IMG/VR virus record: IMGVR_UViG_3300005515_000629
Span: 1-44,041 of that record
From: a virus
Reading direction: 5' to 3' (one strand)
DNA length: 44,041 nt
Shown here one piece after another: positions 31,185-38,467 of this stretch. The translations under genes and the position numbers were made by a program. The notes beneath the pieces were generated by a model. It saw only the letters and a list, made by a program, of their open reading frames with translations. It ran no database searches and was not told the origin of the DNA. Position 1 is the stretch's first letter. Each line of letters starts with the position of its first letter.

Positions 31185-32389
31185 GCGGAGACGACCTCCA
31201 CCAGCTGCCGGCCGATACCGCGATGGGTGCGGATCTCGAGCCCGAGCTGCTTGAGGCCGTCGAGGTCGCGCACCAGCTGATCAAGCACCTCGCCCGCGTT
31301 CGACGGGCGGACAGTCCAGACCTTTGAGATCAGCCATTCGTCGCCGACACTGTTCGGCATCGCCTTGACCAGAGCGCTGACGAGCAGCGCAGCGCGCGGC
31401 GAGCAGCTCAGGCGTTGGCCGTTGCGAGTGACGAAGTCGCGGCCGATCGCGAGCGGACCGACGTTCGCTGGCTTCGCAGGCGCCGCGGGCGCCGGGCGAG
31501 CTGCAGGTGATTTCGCGGCCGCCGGGGCTGGCGGTGCGGCCGCGGGCGGCGCCATCTCGACCTTGTCGTCGAGATGCGCCGCGATGGACTCGACCAGCGT
31601 GCTCGAAACCTTGTCTCCGGTCTCAATCGAGCGGGCGGACGCCGCCGTAAACTGTGCAGCGAAGTCGAAGGTCTGCATCGCGAAGATGAGGCGAGACCTG
31701 TCCGCGAGCCAGCCGCGCTCGGCCTCGAGGACGGCACACAACGCCTCGACGATCTGCTTGCGGATCATCCCGGGATTGCCGCGACGGGTCTTCGTGATGC
31801 AGCAGAGCGCGGCGACAAGGATCTCGCGGCCGAACTTGGCCAGCACCGATTGCAGCATGCCGACGGCCAGCGTATCGCCCGGCTTCATCTTGTTCGCCGG
31901 CACCGGATAGCGGCAGATGGTGACGCCGGCTTCGGCGCAGGCCTGCGTCAGCTCGTCGGCCGTCTTGTCGCCGGCGGCCAGGCGCGCGGCATGCAGTTGC
32001 AACAGCGACATCGCCGTGACATTGGCATTGATGGCGACGAAGGCGTCGGCCTGGTCGGCGTGGTCGACCTGGATGATGACGCAGGGCACGGACTCGAAAC
32101 CCCGCGCGGCGGCGGCCGTGGTGCGGTGCTGGCCGTCGATGATGGCGAACAGCCCCTCGCCGATCGGCGCCACCACCACGGGCGTGAACTTCGCCCATTT
32201 GAACTTCGGCACGATCGCGACGATGTTGTCGGCGCCGCGCCGGCCGATCTCGCGCTGGTAGCGAGGGTCAATCCGGAGCTTCGATATCTTGAGCCATTGC
32301 AGCTCGGGCCGCTCGCCTACCTCCGGCATGGGCCCGCGCGGCAGCCGCGGCAGGAACGGTGATGGATCGATGCGGCGCAGGTCGCTCAT
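31181..32389 (-). CDS. ParB-like protein (second in the window)
   Basis: 402 aa. The N-terminal ParB/sulfiredoxin-like domain (about 20-150) has a WLKISKLRIDPRYQRE strand and an IIDGQHRTTAA motif (DGQHR 85-89). A helical middle, a Pro/Ala-rich linker (about 278-310) and a winged-helix-like C-terminus (WLISKVWTVRPSNAGEVLDQLV) follow. Similar ParB-like proteins are encoded next to DNA-modification enzymes. Coupled by ATGA to the MT-A70 gene, so they probably act together. Confidence 0.82.
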   Translation of the reverse strand: MSDLRRIDPSPFLPRLPRGPMPEVGERPELQWLKISKLRIDPRYQREIGRRGADNIVAIVPKFKWAKFTPVVVAPIGEGLFAIIDGQHRTTAAAARGFESVPCVIIQVDHADQADAFVAINANVTAMSLLQLHAARLAAGDKTADELTQACAEAGVTICRYPVPANKMKPGDTLAVGMLQSVLAKFGREILVAALCCITKTRRGNPGMIRKQIVEALCAVLEAERGWLADRSRLIFAMQTFDFAAQFTAASARSIETGDKVSSTLVESIAAHLDDKVEMAPPAAAPPAPAAAKSPAARPAPAAPAKPANVGPLAIGRDFVTRNGQRLSCSPRAALLVSALVKAMPNSVGDEWLISKVWTVRPSNAGEVLDQLVRDLDGLKQLGLEIRTHRGIGRQLVEVVSA

Positions 32390-33534
32390 GCCGGCACCCG
32401 CGGGAATTCATTGTGCTCGACGCCGTCGAGGAGGCGGCCGGCAGCTTTCTTGCCGACGCGAGCGACGAACTGCGCCCCCGCTTCAGGATAAAGCTCAGCC
32501 GCCTTGGCGACGTGGGGATGCGCCGCAATCGCTTGCCAGCCCGAATGCGGATTGCCCCTGGCCTCCTCTGGAGCGGACGGCGCCCACTCGCCCCATTGCT
32601 TGAAGAAGAACGCCGTATCGTTCCGGTTGCATTGATCGCGCAAAGACCGCGCCCAATCCGGATGCATCGCTCGGGCGCCGTTACCGCTCTCGCCGCCTAC
32701 AATGACCCAGTCGACGACGGCGCCGTGAAACTCCTGGTCGTCCTCGATCGCGACGTCGCATTCCAGCGCGCTGTGATGATCCTCATAGCCATCACTGCCT
32801 CTCACGAGATCTTCGAGGTCGATCGGGCCGAGCAGTGGCTCGAGCGAGACGAAGCGTACGGCCGCCGGCGTCTTTTGCAGCTCAGGAATCCGCTCGTTGG
32901 CTTCCTGCTGCCGCTCGGCCGAGACGCCGAGCCAAACGTTCGGCAGAGGCATGTGGACCGCCAGCCATTCCGATGGCTCACCCATCCCAGGATGCAGTTG
33001 GCTGAAAATCTTCTGCGCCGCGCCTTCGATCATCGCGTCTCGAAATGCTGCGCCCTCGCCGTCCTTGAGAACCCACGGCTCGCCGCAGCAGTTGCCATCC
33101 AGCTGGCCATCGCCACAGTTCACGCAACCTTCCGGCTCGAAATAATCCCGCATCCGCTTCGCGCGCTTCGTTAGCACCTGAAACGTGTGCTGGGGCGCCA
33201 GCGCCATGACGGCGAACATCTTGTCGAGCATCTCGTCGGTGACGAAATCCGCAAAGGCGTCCGTCATCGAGCACACGAAGATCTTGCGAGGTTTCTTCCA
33301 GCGCAGCGGCTGGGTCAGCATCTGCTCGTCGAGGAAGATCTCGATATCCTTGCGGTGACCGGGCTTGAACGGAAGGCCAGTGCCGAGGCGCTTGTTGAAT
33401 CCCTCGGAATAGCAGTGTTCGCAGCCGGTGGTGGCGTGCTCGCAGTGCCAGCCGACCTTGCCGGTCTTCAGGTTGCGCGCGCGGATGCAGTTCCAGGAAG
33501 CGTCAGTCCATTCGATCTTGGAGTTATCGGCCAT
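32386..33534 (-). CDS. Gp37Gp68-family (DUF5131-like) protein
   Basis: 382 aa from the ATG at 33534. It opens MADNSKIEWTDASWNCIRAR and has cysteines C16, C31, C38 and C41 (CEHATTGCEHCY), then IFVCSMTDAFADFV, FQVLTKRAKRM and a late VIVGGESGNGARAM. This is the phage Gp37Gp68 family, distantly related to radical-SAM enzymes by its Cys cluster and barrel-like layout. The substrate is unknown. It lies directly upstream of the ParB-like and MT-A70 genes. Confidence 0.85.
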   Translation of the reverse strand: MADNSKIEWTDASWNCIRARNLKTGKVGWHCEHATTGCEHCYSEGFNKRLGTGLPFKPGHRKDIEIFLDEQMLTQPLRWKKPRKIFVCSMTDAFADFVTDEMLDKMFAVMALAPQHTFQVLTKRAKRMRDYFEPEGCVNCGDGQLDGNCCGEPWVLKDGEGAAFRDAMIEGAAQKIFSQLHPGMGEPSEWLAVHMPLPNVWLGVSAERQQEANERIPELQKTPAAVRFVSLEPLLGPIDLEDLVRGSDGYEDHHSALECDVAIEDDQEFHGAVVDWVIVGGESGNGARAMHPDWARSLRDQCNRNDTAFFFKQWGEWAPSAPEEARGNPHSGWQAIAAHPHVAKAAELYPEAGAQFVARVGKKAAGRLLDGVEHNEFPRVPA

Positions 33535-33712
33535 GCGGCTTGTCCTCCGGCTTGGCCACGGGCACCAGCGCGAGCCCGGCACGCGCGAGCATCGCTCGCA
33601 GCGTCTCGACCGATGACGGCATGCCGAGCGCGCTGTTGCGGGCAGATAGAAGGGCGATCTCTAGCCTTGCGTCGACGAGCCTGATGGTGTCGGGATCAGC
33701 GGGATCGTGCAT
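33524..33712 (-). CDS. small helical early protein
   Basis: 62 aa from the ATG at 33712, which overlaps the previous stop as TGATG; the longer upstream reading is a shadow. It contains IRLVDARLEIALLSARNSAL and ETLRAMLARAGLALVPV, two amphipathic helices. Ends 11 nt inside the next gene. Function unknown. Confidence 0.6.
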   Translation of the reverse strand: MHDPADPDTIRLVDARLEIALLSARNSALGMPSSVETLRAMLARAGLALVPVAKPEDKPHGR

Positions 33713-33900
33713 CAGTGCGCCCTCGCCTCTTGCAGCGCCGTCTCGGCCGCTGACACTGGCGCAGCGATCAGCGGGCAGTTGTCGCAGACGCGATCGAGCG
33801 CAACGCTCTCCATCGCGCCGTAATGGTCGAGGGCAACGCCGGCGAGGCATTGTCCGCAACACTGGTCGAATTCGGCGAGGGGCATGGGGCGGCTGTTCAT
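33712..33900 (-). CDS. small cysteine-rich protein, possible zinc binder
   Basis: 62 aa. Paired cysteines CCGQC (14-18) and CDNC (39-42) suggest a zinc ribbon. Start ATGA, stop TGATG. Function unknown. Confidence 0.65.
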   Translation of the reverse strand: MNSRPMPLAEFDQCCGQCLAGVALDHYGAMESVALDRVCDNCPLIAAPVSAAETALQEARAH

Positions 33901-34325
33901 TTGAGCGCCTCAAGAACTTCGGCAACCGAGATGCAAATATCGGTCGCAAGCAGTGCCATCAGCTCTGGCTCTTCACCGTCGCGCGTCAGGATGATGCAGC
34001 GTTTGCCTTGCCCGCAAAACCATCCAGCCTCAAGGTGAGCCGAGCGACCAGACGGCAGGACGAGCACGCACGTGTCTGCCCATTCCATCGCGCGCTTGTC
34101 GTTGACAAATCCGCGAGCGGCTATTGGCGATGTGGTGAGCAAACGCCGATACTCTTCTGCCGACCAGCCCTGCCATTGCGGGTCGATCTCCGACCACGCG
34201 AAACCCGGAACGCCGTTGAAGGGATTCCGGAAGTCGTAGACCTGATGCCCGATCATCCGCAGATGAGCGACGAGATCGGGCTGGTAGGGATTGCGCCAGG
34301 ACGACGCGACATAGATCCGCTTCAT
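33897..34325 (-). CDS. nucleoside 2-deoxyribosyltransferase-like protein
   Basis: 142 aa. It begins MKRIYVASSWRNPYQPDLVA and continues with GHQVYDFRNP, MEWADTCVLVLPSGRSAHLEAGW and GKRCIIL, the Rossmann-like layout of the nucleoside 2-deoxyribosyltransferase family. The catalytic Glu is probably E99 in SAHLEAGW. May exchange or remove bases in nucleotides, or bind nucleotides as a sensor. Neighbours include the MT-A70, ParB-like and Gp37Gp68 genes. Confidence 0.8.
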   Translation of the reverse strand: MKRIYVASSWRNPYQPDLVAHLRMIGHQVYDFRNPFNGVPGFAWSEIDPQWQGWSAEEYRRLLTTSPIAARGFVNDKRAMEWADTCVLVLPSGRSAHLEAGWFCGQGKRCIILTRDGEEPELMALLATDICISVAEVLEALK

Positions 34326-34654
34326 CGCCGCGTCTCCTGCGCCGCCGCCTTCTCGTTCCTTACCTGCTGCCAGGCCTCGACGCGCAGCGCCGGCAGCAGC
34401 GCGCCGATCGCGGCGAGCCAGCGCGAGCCCGAGTCCATGTCGCCGGCAAAGAAACCCTCGATGCTGGCGATGATCGCCATGCCGGCATGCGTGCAGCGGA
34501 CGCCTTCGGCCGGGCGCCGGTCGGCGTCGCGGATCTCCTGGGCGAGCACGGGGAAGCGCAGATCGGCAGCAAGGCCATGATGCCGCGCCGGCTTCGTCAC
34601 CACCTCCTCGGTGAAGACGATCAGCTCGGTCAGGTTCTGCGAGAGCGGCTTCAT
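34322..34654 (-). CDS. small early protein, unknown
   Basis: 110 aa from the ATG at 34654 (ATGA overlap); the longer reading is a shadow of the neighbour. It begins MKPLSQNLTELIVFTEEVV and has GMAIIASIEGFFAGD and a helical C-terminus. No family recognised. Confidence 0.6.
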   Translation of the reverse strand: MKPLSQNLTELIVFTEEVVTKPARHHGLAADLRFPVLAQEIRDADRRPAEGVRCTHAGMAIIASIEGFFAGDMDSGSRWLAAIGALLPALRVEAWQQVRNEKAAAQETRR

Positions 34655-35010
34655 GCGCGATCCTTTGCAAGCTGGCGGCTTTCGGCGAGCAAGAGCTCGA
34701 CCAGTGCACCCATGACGGCGCGCCAGCGCTCGTCGCGCTCTTCGCCGACGGTTGTGGTGGAGTAGAGGAGACGGCGGTCTTCGCGCGCGTCCCGCGCCGC
34801 GCGCATCATCGTGACGGCGAGCAGCTGGACCGGCACCAGGAAGGCGCTGGTCTCGGCTGTCTGGATCACCAGAAGATCGAGGAACAGCCGGTCGGCGTTG
34901 TCGGCGAGCTGCTGCGCCGTATGGCGTCCGTCGAGATAGGCGGTCGCGTAGGACACGGCATGGCCTGCGATGAGGTTGGCCTGCTCGATGCGGGTGAGGT
35001 GCTGCTGCAT
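34651..35010 (-). CDS. small helical early protein
   Basis: 119 aa, nearly all helix: NLIAGHAVSYATAYLDGRHTA and LLVIQTAETSAFLVPVQLLAVTMM, the latter long and hydrophobic enough for a membrane-associated helix. Start TGATG, stop ATGA. Function unknown. Confidence 0.6.
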   Translation of the reverse strand: MQQHLTRIEQANLIAGHAVSYATAYLDGRHTAQQLADNADRLFLDLLVIQTAETSAFLVPVQLLAVTMMRAARDAREDRRLLYSTTTVGEERDERWRAVMGALVELLLAESRQLAKDRA

Positions 35011-35435
35011 CAGACGTCCCTCTGCACGGAACCACCAAACACGCGCGCGATCTCTTCAAGCTGATGCTGCCGCATTGCCTTGATCTGCTCGACCTCCCGC
35101 GCCTTCAACATGCGCGGAAAGGTGAGAACGACGGCCGTCCCCGACAGGGATGCAGGACGGCCGCCGCTCTCGTTCCGCCGGTGGGCAACAGCAGCGGAAT
35201 TCGAACGCTGAGGAATGCCCCATGCGCGGAAGTCGCGCGCCACCAGATGGCGCTCGCGCGGGACGGTCGGCATATCGCCGAACGGGAAGAAGAACGGATC
35301 GTCCGCCACCGCGGAAGGCGAAGAAGACGCGGCCCCTCGGCAGACGATCCGTAGCGCGCACGCCAACACAAGCGCGATTGCGATGAGGATGATGGGAAGC
35401 CACACCATCAGGTGATCGATGACGCTGATCTTCAC
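35010..35435 (-). CDS. single-pass membrane protein with helical tail
   Basis: 141 aa. A membrane helix at residues about 10-30 (HLMVWLPIILIAIALVLACA) is followed by a polar, Pro/Ser-rich region and a C-terminal amphipathic helix (REVEQIKAMRQHQLEEIARV). It overlaps the upstream two-helix membrane protein gene by 4 nt, so the pair may form one complex. Holin-antiholin is possible but unsupported. Confidence 0.65.
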   Translation of the reverse strand: MKISVIDHLMVWLPIILIAIALVLACALRIVCRGAASSSPSAVADDPFFFPFGDMPTVPRERHLVARDFRAWGIPQRSNSAAVAHRRNESGGRPASLSGTAVVLTFPRMLKAREVEQIKAMRQHQLEEIARVFGGSVQRDV

Positions 35436-35680
35436 CGGCGCGACCTCCGCTCACTGAGGGCAAGCGCACCGAGCATCCCGAGCATCCCGGGCCAGCCGCC
35501 GATCAGCACGATGGTGATCAGGACGTTGGCGAAGCCATCGATCACGGCGCCGCTGCCCGATGGCTCGTCGTACATCGCAGCCAGGCGGCCGGAGCTGAAA
35601 GCCAGCATCCACACCAGGGAGCCGATCAGGGTCCAGACGAAGCAAAAGGCGATCAGGTGATGCGCGATCGTGACGAACAT
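35432..35680 (-). CDS. small integral membrane protein, two helices
   Basis: 82 aa. Two predicted membrane segments, about residues 8-28 (HLIAFCFVWTLIGSLVWMLA) and 50-74 (FANVLITIVLIGGWPGMLGM), with a basic C-terminus (ERRSRR). GGAGG ribosome site 8 nt upstream. Sits in the early operon, so superinfection exclusion is one possibility; not recognised. Confidence 0.65.
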   Translation of the reverse strand: MFVTIAHHLIAFCFVWTLIGSLVWMLAFSSGRLAAMYDEPSGSGAVIDGFANVLITIVLIGGWPGMLGMLGALALSERRSRR

Positions 35681-35717
35681 CGAGTTGGCCTCCGGTTGCA
35701 GGGACGCAGAAGCTCAC

Positions 35718-35735
35718 GTCCGGAAATGACCGGAC
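35718..35735 (-). other. small hairpin before the membrane protein genes
   Basis: GTCCGG (35718-35723), 6-nt loop, CCGGAC (35730-35735) in a 118-nt gap (35681-35798) that otherwise shows no gene. No U-run on either strand. Possibly an mRNA processing or stability site. Confidence 0.35.
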
Positions 35736-35798
35736 GGGGTGCAGCTGCAGGTGATGTCGGGATACGCTGGTGACGCTACTGGAACTGTGAGGCGCGCT

Positions 35799-35855
35799 CT
35801 AACGGCAGCGCGGCCTGTATCTGCCTTTCTTCGGCTTTTTGGCTTTGCGAGCCAT
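35799..35855 (-). CDS. 18-aa basic peptide
   Basis: Sequence MARKAKKPKKGRYRPRCR. Its ATG overlaps the previous stop as TGATG, the same coupling as the rest of the operon, which is why it is listed. Eleven of 18 residues are Lys or Arg. Could be a tiny nucleic-acid-binding peptide or chance. Confidence 0.4.
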   Translation of the reverse strand: MARKAKKPKKGRYRPRCR

Positions 35856-36094
35856 CAAGCCTCCGATGACTCGGTATCATCCGGCTTCAACTCACGCATG
35901 CGCTTGTCGAGAACCCAAACCATGTCCTCGGCCATACCGATGCTCGGGCGCGGCAGAAGGCCGAGCACGATCACGAGATTGTCGTAAGCGTCGGCCTTCG
36001 GCTTCAGCCGATCGATCTGCGCTCGCAGGCTCTGGATCTCCTGCTTGCAACGGGTCATCATCTCGATGGCTTCGCGGTTGTTCATGTCGCGCAT
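35855..36094 (-). CDS. small helical early protein
   Basis: 79 aa from the ATG at 36094, which has a GAGGGG ribosome site; a second ATG three codons on is possible. A coiled-coil-like helix (MMTRCKQEIQSLRAQIDRLKP is at its centre) leads into a short compact C-terminus. Function unknown. Confidence 0.6.
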   Translation of the reverse strand: MRDMNNREAIEMMTRCKQEIQSLRAQIDRLKPKADAYDNLVIVLGLLPRPSIGMAEDMVWVLDKRMRELKPDDTESSEA

Positions 36095-36102
36095 GTCGCC
36101 CC

Positions 36103-36432
36103 TCAATTCACCAGAACCATGCCGAGCACGGCGCGCATCTCCGGCGACAGGCGCCTCGCGGCGTCCTGCCCTGACGGACTGCGCATCCACTCGTCGCTCT
36201 CTTCCTTGGTCGCGTCGAATTCGCCGGCAGCAACGCGCGCGGCGAACTTCGTGAAGCCTGCGGCCGTCAGCTCGGCGTGGAGCTGGGTGATCGGGCAGAC
36301 GTATGTATCGGCGTAGTCGTCGAATTCGCCAGTCTCGGCGCGCTTGGCGAACGCCTCGTATTGATCGGCGTGCTGCGATGACAGAGCCGCGACCTTGCGC
36401 AGCTCGGCGGCGAGCTTATCGCGCGTCCTCAT
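36103..36432 (-). CDS. small early protein, unknown
   Basis: 109 aa. Charged N-terminal helix (MRTRDKLAAELRKVAALSS), then DDYADTYVCPITQLHAELTAAGFTK-type sequence. Start as ATGA on the previous stop. No family recognised. Confidence 0.65.
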   Translation of the reverse strand: MRTRDKLAAELRKVAALSSQHADQYEAFAKRAETGEFDDYADTYVCPITQLHAELTAAGFTKFAARVAAGEFDATKEESDEWMRSPSGQDAARRLSPEMRAVLGMVLVN

Positions 36433-36914
36433 GATGCCAACTCCTTGAACTTCGCCATCATGCGATCAACGCTGGCCTTGATAACCTGCTCGTCGCGTGC
36501 GGCAGCAGCCGCCACCAGGGCATCGCCGCCGATCTCGCGCAACGTTGCCTGCCGCGCTTGGTCCCACTTCTCGGCTTCGTGGCCGATCGCATCATTGTGG
36601 TCGGCGATCAGGCACTCGATGTCCTTGACGTCCTGCTCGGTCAGGACGTGGCCCACAGTCAAGCCATAGAGGCGCTCGCTCTCCCCGGCATCACCGTGGG
36701 CATCGACACCGGACGGACCGTCGTGCGCACGCACGATCGCGATCAATGCCTTGGCTTCGGCGAAGCGGTCGAGATCCGCCGTGACGTTCATTTCGTTCGC
36801 GGTCTTGGCGTCCAGGAGCGACTTGGCGCGAGCGACACGGAACTTCATCATGCGGTCGACGACGCGAACTGCCAGCGTGCCGTGGGCGGCGATATCGAGG
36901 GATGCGCGTGTCAT
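36429..36914 (-). CDS. early helical protein, unknown
   Basis: 161 aa from the ATG at 36914, with a GGAGGG ribosome site; the upstream 37 codons look non-coding. Helical throughout, with MMKFRVARAKSLLDAKTANE and a C-terminal DEQVIKASVDRMMAKFKEL. No domain recognised. Confidence 0.65.
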   Translation of the reverse strand: MTRASLDIAAHGTLAVRVVDRMMKFRVARAKSLLDAKTANEMNVTADLDRFAEAKALIAIVRAHDGPSGVDAHGDAGESERLYGLTVGHVLTEQDVKDIECLIADHNDAIGHEAEKWDQARQATLREIGGDALVAAAAARDEQVIKASVDRMMAKFKELAS

Positions 36915-36988
36915 GCTGCCCTCCAATAGCGAACGATGGGCGCAGCAACGTCGGCCGACGTCACGTGCTGAGCGGCTAGCTCGCTCAT
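36911..36988 (-). CDS. possible 25-aa peptide
   Basis: Starts MSELAAQHVTSADVAAP and ends as ATGA with the next gene. A GGGGA ribosome-like site lies 4-5 nt before the ATG. It is the 3' end of a much longer open frame (to 38128) whose remainder does not look coding. Could be a coupling leader peptide. Confidence 0.35.
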   Translation of the reverse strand: MSELAAQHVTSADVAAPIVRYWRAA

Positions 36989-37484
36989 CCGGTCCCCATC
37001 GATCTGTAATTGCTCCGGCTTGCAATTCAAATTGGTTGAGCGTCTCTCCGCCCTGTCACGCCCAAATTTGCGAGGGTTTCGACGGCGGGGACGTTTGCCA
37101 TTCGCTTCCGGTTTTCCTTCCGGGTCCAAGGGGATGCGCACCCCACAGGACATGACTCGCATTGGCGCGGCGCAGTCAAAGCTCGAATTGGGTGCCGGTC
37201 TCTCCCGGCTTGTCACGCCAAGTTCGCTGACGTTTGAGGTTCGCCCTAAAGCCGGCCAACTCAGCCTGCCGATGCGCGTCGGCTCGCCTACTCGCAACCC
37301 TTCCACCGCCGGGACATTCTGCCGGCTCTGCGGGACTTGCCTCTGGTTGCTTTCGCTACGGCATTCGAATGACGGGCCGGTCGGACCTCCGGATATCGTA
37401 TCCATCGGGTGGGCGGGACGCCGGGTACGGCCGATCCGGTCGCCGACATTTGCATTCCCCCGGACAAGCCGGCCGTCAATTGTC
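36989..37484. other. 496-nt stretch without a convincing gene
   Basis: Frames on both strands are open but their composition (Arg/Ser/Pro-rich, no recognisable block) suggests non-coding DNA or a decayed gene. It contains a diverged repeat family, listed below, in which elements such as TGTCACGCC and (A/G)CGTTTG recur. Confidence 0.5.
37030..37222. repeat. diverged direct repeat, two copies 155 bp apart
   Basis: Copies at about 37030-37066 and 37185-37222 share AATTGG, a GTCTCTCC core and TGTCACGCC followed by an A-rich or AAG segment. Further weaker similarities (CGTTTG...TTCGC near 37091 and 37230, ATTTGCATTC near 37448) suggest more decayed copies. Could be protein-binding sites or remains of a duplicated small gene. 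Confidence 0.5.
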
Positions 37485-37757
37485 TCAAGCCCGCTTGCGT
37501 GGTCGCAGCTCGTCGAGCACCGCCATGAGCGCTTCGTAAGACGGCTCACGATCGCCGGTGATGTAGAACTGTGCCGCGCGCTCCGAGCAGCCGATGCGCT
37601 GCGCGAGGATAACGTCGGCCTTCTGATCAGGCCAGAGCGTGAGGCAGACGCGCCCGAATTTCGACAATCGTTCGGCTTGAGGATCTCTTCGAACACTTGT
37701 TCGAAGCGTTCTCCTTGGCCGCACAGGCGGCAACGTGCACGATTCGATAATGGACAC
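37485..37757 (-). CDS. HTH-type phage regulator
   Basis: 90 aa from the GTG at 37757 (GGGGGA ribosome site 5-6 nt upstream). The C-terminal 60 residues carry ADVILAQRIGCSERAAQFYITGDREPS, a helix-turn-helix of the kind found in rhizobial early regulators. The N-terminal 25 residues look weak, so a later non-ATG start near ERLSKFGR is possible. An overlapping frame starting at the ATG at 37763 encodes CRLCGQGERFEQVFEEILKP, which also looks natural. Confidence 0.68.
   Translation of the reverse strand: MSIIESCTLPPVRPRRTLRTSVRRDPQAERLSKFGRVCLTLWPDQKADVILAQRIGCSERAAQFYITGDREPSYEALMAVLDELRPRKRA
37687..37706. promoter_or_regulatory. 20-bp near-perfect palindrome inside the HTH gene
   Basis: CTTCGAACA-CT-TGTTCGAAG: 9-bp perfect arms around 2 nt. 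It lies within the first quarter of the HTH gene. It may be an operator for autoregulation. It contains GAAC-N4-GTTC, which looks like Gram-positive LexA sites, not the alphaproteobacterial GTTC-N7-GTTC form. Confidence 0.45.
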
Positions 37758-37807
37758 GACATTCCCCCACGCAACGCAACACACGAAACTGAAACCGAGG
37801 CCTTCTC

Positions 37808-37900
37808 ATGCAGCCCATCAACCGCGTTGGACGCCGCACGCTGATCTGCATCGCCGCGCTGATCGTGATCGCGCTGGCGCTGTTCCTGGTGCGGACCTGA
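37808..37900 (+). CDS. 30-aa single-pass membrane peptide
   Basis: Plus strand, against the early operon. A CGAGG ribosome site lies 7 nt before the ATG. It begins MQPINRVGRRTLICI and continues as one membrane helix rich in Ile, Ala and Leu, ending LVRT. The basic N-terminus followed by one helix is typical of small membrane peptides or toxins. It lies within the 367-nt gap 37758-38124, which otherwise has no clear gene. Confidence 0.45.
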   Translation: MQPINRVGRRTLICIAALIVIALALFLVRT

Positions 37901-38124
37901 ATGCTGTCCAAGGGGCAGAAGCCTATCCGAACCGTGGCAGCCGAGATGCGCTGCTCTACCTCCGCGCGCAAAACCTGTCCCGGCGCGGGACACGCCCTCC
38001 GCACTTTGACGGATACATGACGATTTTAGTTGAAGCTTCCCGATACCCCCATCAGGATAGGACAAATAAGCAAGAACAAGTGGGGGTTGAGTATGGGTTC
38101 GGTCGTTCGCTTTCCCGTGCGGCG

Positions 38125-38376
38125 TCATGCGCGGGCCTCTTCAGCTGCCGACTGCCGCCTCTCAGCCACTTCCGCCAGAACATCAAGCGTGATTTCCGGC
38201 CTGCCCGCCTCCACCGCCAATCGGACGATCCCCGCCCAATGCTCGCCGGGAATGCCGCGCGGCCGGGAGCGCCAACCACTCACGGTCGATTTGGACTCAC
38301 CCAGTCCTTTCACGACGCGCTTGGCGCCGATCGCGTCAATGATTGAGCCCCAGGTCCAAAGCGAATCAGTTGTCAT
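38125..38376 (-). CDS. Cro-like HTH regulator
   Basis: 83 aa. The HTH covers about 8-50: IIDAIGAKRVVKGLGESKSTVSGW and IPGEHWAGIV, the pattern of short phage Cro-like / carph-isopro regulators. It is the first gene leftward of the repressor. The ATG at 38376 sits about 8 nt after the -10 of the leftward promoter, so the mRNA would be leaderless or nearly so. An in-frame ATG at 38397 lies inside the promoter and is not used. Expected to compete with the repressor for the same operators. Confidence 0.82.
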   Translation of the reverse strand: MTTDSLWTWGSIIDAIGAKRVVKGLGESKSTVSGWRSRPRGIPGEHWAGIVRLAVEAGRPEITLDVLAEVAERRQSAAEEARA

Positions 38377-38383
38377 GCTCCAA

Positions 38384-38431
38384 GAAATAGTTCGCATAAC
38401 GCGAACCTGTCAAGCAGACGCAACTTGCGAA
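38384..38431 (-). promoter_or_regulatory. leftward early promoter with operators O1 and O2
   Basis: Minus strand: TTGACA (38413-38408), 18-nt spacer, TATTTC (38389-38384). The spacer is filled by the operator GTTCGCGTTATGCGAAC (38406-38390), with 6-bp perfect arms. A second, imperfect site with core TTCGCAAGTTGCG lies at 38417-38431, centre to centre 26 bp. Geometry is identical to the rightward promoter. Confidence 0.8.
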
Positions 38432-38467
38432 ACGACATTTCGCGGGGTGCGTGGTCGAATATCCACC

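Noticed and set aside
37687-37706. SOS/LexA box reading of the palindrome
   Set aside because: Alphaproteobacterial LexA sites are direct repeats GTTC-N7-GTTC; this is an inverted repeat inside a coding gene.
36911-38128. 405-aa minus-strand open frame
   Set aside because: Crosses the HTH gene in another phase and has no coherent domain; only the last 25 codons are retained as a possible peptide.
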